From JBLIOB01 sp047639575 (lineage in GTDB: Bacteria; Bacteroidota; Bacteroidia; Flavobacteriales_D; Parvicellaceae), in NCBI GenBank assembly GCA_047639575.1, contig JBLIOB010000146.1, forward strand, positions 1-10,029: DNA of 10,029 nucleotides, in the 5' to 3' direction. The notes beneath the pieces were generated by a model. That model was given only the letters and a program-made list of their open reading frames with translations. It was not told the DNA's origin and did not search any database. A program made the position numbers and the translations under genes. Shown piece after piece: positions 7,193 through 10,029 of this stretch (the stretch's first letter is position 1; each line of letters starts with the position of its first letter).

Positions 7193-7678
7193 TTATAAGT
7201 CAGACTCTAGCTTGGGCAACTCAATATTATCTTTTACGACAATCGCAGCAGGAAAAATCTCCGCTATCTCATACTTAAACTCTAGCGCTTGCTGACGAGT
7301 GTAGAAGTCACCTACTTTTAATACAAAATTTGGTTGATTGTAATCGACATGAGCTCGGTGGTTTTCATAACTGCTAATGAATCTTGCTCGGAGTACATTG
7401 ATTTCATCTTTTTGCTGACTTAATCTAATTTGAACTCTAAAACCCGTTTTCATGATGGTCTTGTTTCCTCTTTTTAAATCAGTCAAATGATCAATGCGAG
7501 CATCCTTATTTATAGTAACTGTTCCATTTTTATTGAAATCAATTTGACGAACTGTATCATATTGTATGCTGTCTCCAGCAACTACGATAGAATCTGTAGG
7601 TTGGTAACCCGTCCATTCTTCCTGACCGATTGCAGAAACGGATGCGATTATTACGATAAATAGTATAATTCCTCTCAT
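7193..7678 (-). CDS. Small exported SPOR-domain protein
   Basis: The 161-residue protein starts with a signal peptide (MRGIILFIVIIASVSA, likely cut near residues 16-18 before Gln-Glu-Glu). A variable linker (about 20-75) is followed by a C-terminal SPOR-like domain (about 79-150): GFRVQIRLSQQKD as strand 1, a helix with RARFISSY, then NFVLKVGDFYTRQQALEF and a closing AAIVVKDNIELP. The 'VGDF.T...A' segment is the most diagnostic part. SPOR domains bind denuded peptidoglycan glycans, so a periplasmic wall-binding role is inferred. The protein has no partner catalytic domain. It lies convergent to infB and divergent from actA. Start at 7678 gives the intact signal peptide. The exact role is unknown. 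Confidence 0.82.
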   Translation of the reverse strand: MRGIILFIVIIASVSAIGQEEWTGYQPTDSIVVAGDSIQYDTVRQIDFNKNGTVTINKDARIDHLTDLKRGNKTIMKTGFRVQIRLSQQKDEINVLRARFISSYENHRAHVDYNQPNFVLKVGDFYTRQQALEFKYEIAEIFPAAIVVKDNIELPKLESDL

Positions 7679-7695
7679 AATTCAATAATGAAGCT

Positions 7696-7730
7696 CAAAA
7701 GTAAGGATTTGAATATTCTAAAATCACAAA
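7696..7730 (-). promoter_or_regulatory. Promoter of the SPOR-domain gene
   Basis: Read on the minus strand, TACTTTTG (plus-strand 7703 down to 7696) matches TAnnTTTG exactly. A TTTG lies 23 bp upstream (7730 down to 7727), at the wide end of the accepted spacing. Transcription would begin near 7690, about 11 nt before the ATG, giving a very short leader. Confidence 0.55.
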
Positions 7731-7958
7731 TCATGCCGATTGTTTTAACAACGGAATTGATGTACTTAGTCTGAAAATCAATTCGGGAGAGAAATATTTC
7801 TTGCCTTTCCCTTTTGAGTTCTTTCAAAACTTAGAAATTCATCGTAATAAATTGATAATTAATCGCTTCTGAGGTACGATTCATTTTGTGAAATTTTAAC
7901 ACTTATTTAGAATGATTATAAATTAAATGATCCCCTGACAATTTCATGACATTTTACC
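7731..7958. other. AT-rich divergent intergenic region with inverted and direct repeats, no gene
   Basis: I see no coding frame of useful length here. It contains an 8-bp inverted repeat, GAATTGAT (7754-7761) and ATCAATTC (7777-7784), with a 15-nt loop. A 12-bp perfect palindrome, AGAAATATTTCT, occupies 7790-7801. A small TTTTGA/TCAAAA repeat lies at 7812-7829. A tandem TGACAATTT/TGACATTTT pair ends the region. Apart from the last, these could arise by chance in AT-rich DNA. Confidence 0.4.
7936..7955 (+). promoter_or_regulatory. Tandem direct repeat upstream of the act promoter, candidate activator site
   Basis: TGACAATTT (7936-7944) and TGACATTTT (7947-7955) match at eight of nine bases and are 11 bp apart start to start, about one helical turn. 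They end 3 bp before the -33 box at 7959 and would span roughly -58 to -39. This is a typical place for a tandem activator site. No specific regulator can be named from the sequence. Confidence 0.35.
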
Positions 7959-7987
7959 TTGACCCTACGGATTCTCTGCTATTTTTG
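7959..7987 (+). promoter_or_regulatory. Promoter of the act (ACIII) operon
   Basis: TTG (7959-7961), 18 bp, then TATTTTTG (7980-7987) agrees fully with the Bacteroidota -33/-7 consensus. Transcription would begin near 7994, leaving a leader of about 33 nt before the actA ATG. It is the best promoter match in the window. Confidence 0.72.
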
Positions 7988-8026
7988 TGCCGATAATGTT
8001 GAAGATTCTGTACTAAACAACGGAAG

Positions 8027-9352
8027 ATGAAATTAACCATGAGTACACCCGTAAAGGGTTTTTTGAGCATTGCGGCTCTATTTGTTTTCTCACTAATCAT
8101 AGGGGCTAGTCAGTCTTATGCCCAAGAAGGAGAAGCATTATTTAAAAACAACTGTGCATCTTGTCACCATCCATCGAAGATCGTTATTGGGCCAGCATTA
8201 AAAGGTGCTCAGGGTAGGTGGGGTGAAGCGGGTGAAGCGGAAATGCTTTATGATTGGGTGAAGAATTCTGAAGTTCTTGCTGGATCTGGAAAATCTGCTA
8301 GAGCTAAAGAAATGATAACCTTTAGCGCTACTAAAATGACGCCTCAAGCTGTTTCGAATGAGGATATTGATGCAATTTTTGAATATGTAGAAAGTTTTGT
8401 TGAAAAGAAAATTACAACGACTGATCCTGTTCCTTACCAAACAATAAAAAAAGAAGGAAGCAATGGTTGGATGCTTAAACTAGTATTAATTGGTGTTCTT
8501 TTAATTGTTGTTTTAGCAATGGCTGGTGTTAGTCGAAGGTTGAAAGAAGCTTCTAGTGAAGTAGAAACAGATGAAGACCATACGTACTTAGAGATTGTAA
8601 AAGATTGGTTCTGGAGAAATAAAGTATTTGCTGGAGTATTCATTTTAATAGTAGTGTTTGTTGGCCTTTCTGATTTAGGTTGGCGAGCTGCGCAAATTGA
8701 TGTTATGGAAGGTTACCAGCCATCACAGCCAATTAAATTTTCACATATTGTACATGCGGGGAATCACGAAATTGATTGTAAGTACTGTCATAGCAGTGTT
8801 GAGAAATCAAAGCATGCTGGTATTCCGTCTGTAAATGTTTGTATGAATTGTCACTTGAATATTAATGAGGGGACGTATACAGATACCACAGAAATTAGTA
8901 AAATCTACGATGCCGTTGGTTATGATCTAGCGAAAAGAGAATACAATGTAGATGAGCATGGTAATCGTGTTGAAAACCCTATTGTATGGAATAAAGTGCA
9001 TAACCTACCAGATCACGTTTACTTCAATCACTCTCAGCACGTAAGTGTTGCCGGTGTGGATTGTATCCAGTGCCACGGGGATGTAAAAACTTTTGATGCA
9101 GGTAAAGTTGCATCTGTTGATGAGATCAACAAATTAGACGGAACAGTAAAATTAACCAAGCCGGTATTAACTATGGGTTGGTGTATTGAGTGCCACAACG
9201 AGAAGGAGATAGACTTAGGTTCGAATGACTATTATATGGAAATTCACGAAAGACTTAAGAAAGACCCGGCATTGTTAAAGAAGTACAATAAAGACGAGAA
9301 GATCACAGTGCGTGAATTGGGCGGTTGGGAATGTGCTAAGTGTCACTATTAA
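8027..9352 (+). CDS. actA: Alternative complex III multiheme cytochrome c subunit ActA
   Basis: ActA is the heme-bearing periplasmic subunit of ACIII, which oxidises menaquinol and passes electrons to cytochrome c or directly to a terminal oxidase. The 441 residues carry a signal peptide (hydrophobic core about 11-27, likely cut near YAQ at 31-33). An N-terminal monoheme cytochrome c domain has CASCH (43-47) and a possible axial Met at 104. Two membrane segments follow (about 150-168 and 200-216). The C-terminal pentaheme domain has CKYCH (251-255), CMNCH (272-276), CIQCH (346-350), CIECH (386-390) and CAKCH (436-440), making six CxxCH in all. The last heme His is the penultimate residue. Several extra His (KFSHIVHAGNH, YFNHSQH) suit bis-His axial ligation. 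An alternative ATG at 8039 would shorten the start by four residues. A 20-nt gap to actB indicates an operon. Confidence 0.88.
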   Translation: MKLTMSTPVKGFLSIAALFVFSLIIGASQSYAQEGEALFKNNCASCHHPSKIVIGPALKGAQGRWGEAGEAEMLYDWVKNSEVLAGSGKSARAKEMITFSATKMTPQAVSNEDIDAIFEYVESFVEKKITTTDPVPYQTIKKEGSNGWMLKLVLIGVLLIVVLAMAGVSRRLKEASSEVETDEDHTYLEIVKDWFWRNKVFAGVFILIVVFVGLSDLGWRAAQIDVMEGYQPSQPIKFSHIVHAGNHEIDCKYCHSSVEKSKHAGIPSVNVCMNCHLNINEGTYTDTTEISKIYDAVGYDLAKREYNVDEHGNRVENPIVWNKVHNLPDHVYFNHSQHVSVAGVDCIQCHGDVKTFDAGKVASVDEINKLDGTVKLTKPVLTMGWCIECHNEKEIDLGSNDYYMEIHERLKKDPALLKKYNKDEKITVRELGGWECAKCHY

Positions 9353-9372
9353 TCTATTTGCAAGAGTAGGAT

Positions 9373-10029
9373 ATGGCAAACGATAAAAAATATTGGAAAG
9401 GTTTTGACGAACTAAACGAAACTCCATCTTTTGTTGAAAAACGAGATAGCGAATTTCCGGCTGAAGTTCCCGTAGAGGAATTTATGGCTAGTGAAAAAGT
9501 TAGCGGTTTTAAAACAGACAGACGTGATTTCTTGAAGTTTTTAGGTTTTAGTGTTGCCGCGGCAACATTAGCAGCCTGTGAAAAACCAGTAATCAAATCA
9601 GTACCTTACGTTAACAAGCCAGAGGATATTACTCCAGGTGTTGCAAACTGGTACGCCTCTACCTATTATGATGGTAATGATTATGGATCTATTCTAGTGA
9701 AAACTAGAGAAGGTAGACCGATCATGATCAAAGGTAATAAGTACCATGGTATTAATGGAATAAGTACTTCGCCTCGTATGGTGGCTTCAGTGCTTTCATT
9801 ATACAATGAAGCAAGATTAAATGGTCCTCACAAACATGAGGCCGAAGCACATACAGATATGTCATGGGCTGATGCAGATGCTGAGATTGGATCAAAATTA
9901 ACTGCTATAGCTGGAAAAGGTGGGAAAATTAGATTGGTTACTAAATCAATTATTTCTCCTTCAACACGAATGGCAATTAACGCATTTACTACCAAGTATG
10001 GTGGTCAAGAAGCATTCCCAATGGGGCCA
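9373..10029 (+). CDS. actB: Alternative complex III molybdopterin-oxidoreductase-like/Fe-S subunit ActB, N-terminal part (3' truncated)
   Basis: This frame is open from ATG 9373 to the window edge (219 residues). ActB is the large peripheral subunit of ACIII: an N-terminal domain resembling molybdopterin oxidoreductases, which in studied complexes lacks the cofactor, and a C-terminal Fe-S cluster domain, which lies beyond this window. The start is distinctive: MANDKKYWKGFDELNETP and an acidic stretch precede a Tat-type signal beginning at TDRRDFLKFLG (Arg50-Arg51), then a short hydrophobic core ending LAAC (Cys69). This matches the 'TAT-variant-translocated molybdopterin oxidoreductase' family, in which the signal is pushed inward by an N-terminal extension. 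After it come SVPYVNKPEDITPGVANWYAST, KTREGRPIMIKGN and NGISTSPRMVASVLSLYNEARL, typical of the family's first domain. Neither a CxxC cluster motif nor a Mo-ligand residue is visible. The downstream genes expected from known act operons (actC to actF) are outside the window. Confidence 0.88.
   Translation, partial: MANDKKYWKGFDELNETPSFVEKRDSEFPAEVPVEEFMASEKVSGFKTDRRDFLKFLGFSVAAATLAACEKPVIKSVPYVNKPEDITPGVANWYASTYYDGNDYGSILVKTREGRPIMIKGNKYHGINGISTSPRMVASVLSLYNEARLNGPHKHEAEAHTDMSWADADAEIGSKLTAIAGKGGKIRLVTKSIISPSTRMAINAFTTKYGGQEAFPMGP

Noticed and set aside
8198..8643. Minus-strand open frames inside actA
   Set aside because: They are shadows of actA; the translations are low in recognisable structure and have no regulatory signals.
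9354..9596. Minus-strand open frame of 80 codons at the actB start
   Set aside because: It is antisense to the actB N-terminal and Tat region, which continues open to the window end and matches a known family.
1..10029. CRISPR array, defence island, prophage, insertion sequence or tRNA/rRNA
   Set aside because: No spaced direct repeats, transposase, integrase or RNA-gene pattern was seen; all sizeable frames are accounted for by housekeeping, envelope or respiratory genes.

Overview
The window reads as a chromosomal stretch from a Bacteroidota bacterium, most likely in or near the Flavobacteriales (inference). Four things point there: promoter-like sites that fit the Bacteroidota consensus TTG/TTTG - about 19 bp - TAnnTTTG; a short NusA; an IF-2 whose linker carries a repeated GKI-type motif; and the gene order rimP-nusA-infB, a SPOR protein, then the alternative complex III (ACIII) genes actA-actB. 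The DNA is AT-rich and codon use looks even throughout. I saw no mobile element, CRISPR array, tRNA or rRNA.

Layout. (1) Bases 1-590 hold the 3' end of a serine-hydrolase (class C beta-lactamase-like) domain, probably the C-terminal half of the GH3/beta-lactamase fusion common in this phylum. (2) Bases 742-2490 encode an exported protein made almost entirely of MORN/YwqK-type repeats, with its own TAnnTTTG element. (3) Bases 2531-7185 form a complete transcription-translation operon: promoter, leader with a terminator-like hairpin, rimP, nusA, infB, and a strong intrinsic terminator. (4) On the minus strand, 7193-7678 encodes a small exported SPOR-domain protein that converges on infB. (5) A 348-bp intergenic region (7679-8026) carries divergent promoters. 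(6) From 8027 to the window end lie actA and the start of actB, the first two genes of a respiratory ACIII operon that presumably continues downstream.

How the genes work together. RimP (30S maturation), NusA (elongation, pausing, termination) and IF-2 (initiation) form the classic ribosome/transcription operon; its leader hairpin would suit attenuation sensitive to NusA. ActA and ActB are the multiheme cytochrome and the molybdopterin-oxidoreductase-like/Fe-S subunit of the quinol:electron-acceptor oxidoreductase that replaces cytochrome bc1 in these bacteria. The rest is cell-envelope related: peptidoglycan or muropeptide-type hydrolase, MORN protein and SPOR protein.

This is mostly an ordinary housekeeping region. 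I found no convincing new multi-gene system. The most interesting signals are regulatory: the rimP leader hairpin, and a tandem repeat with one-helical-turn spacing just upstream of the actA promoter. Next come the 1+5 heme layout of ActA and the displaced Tat signal of ActB.
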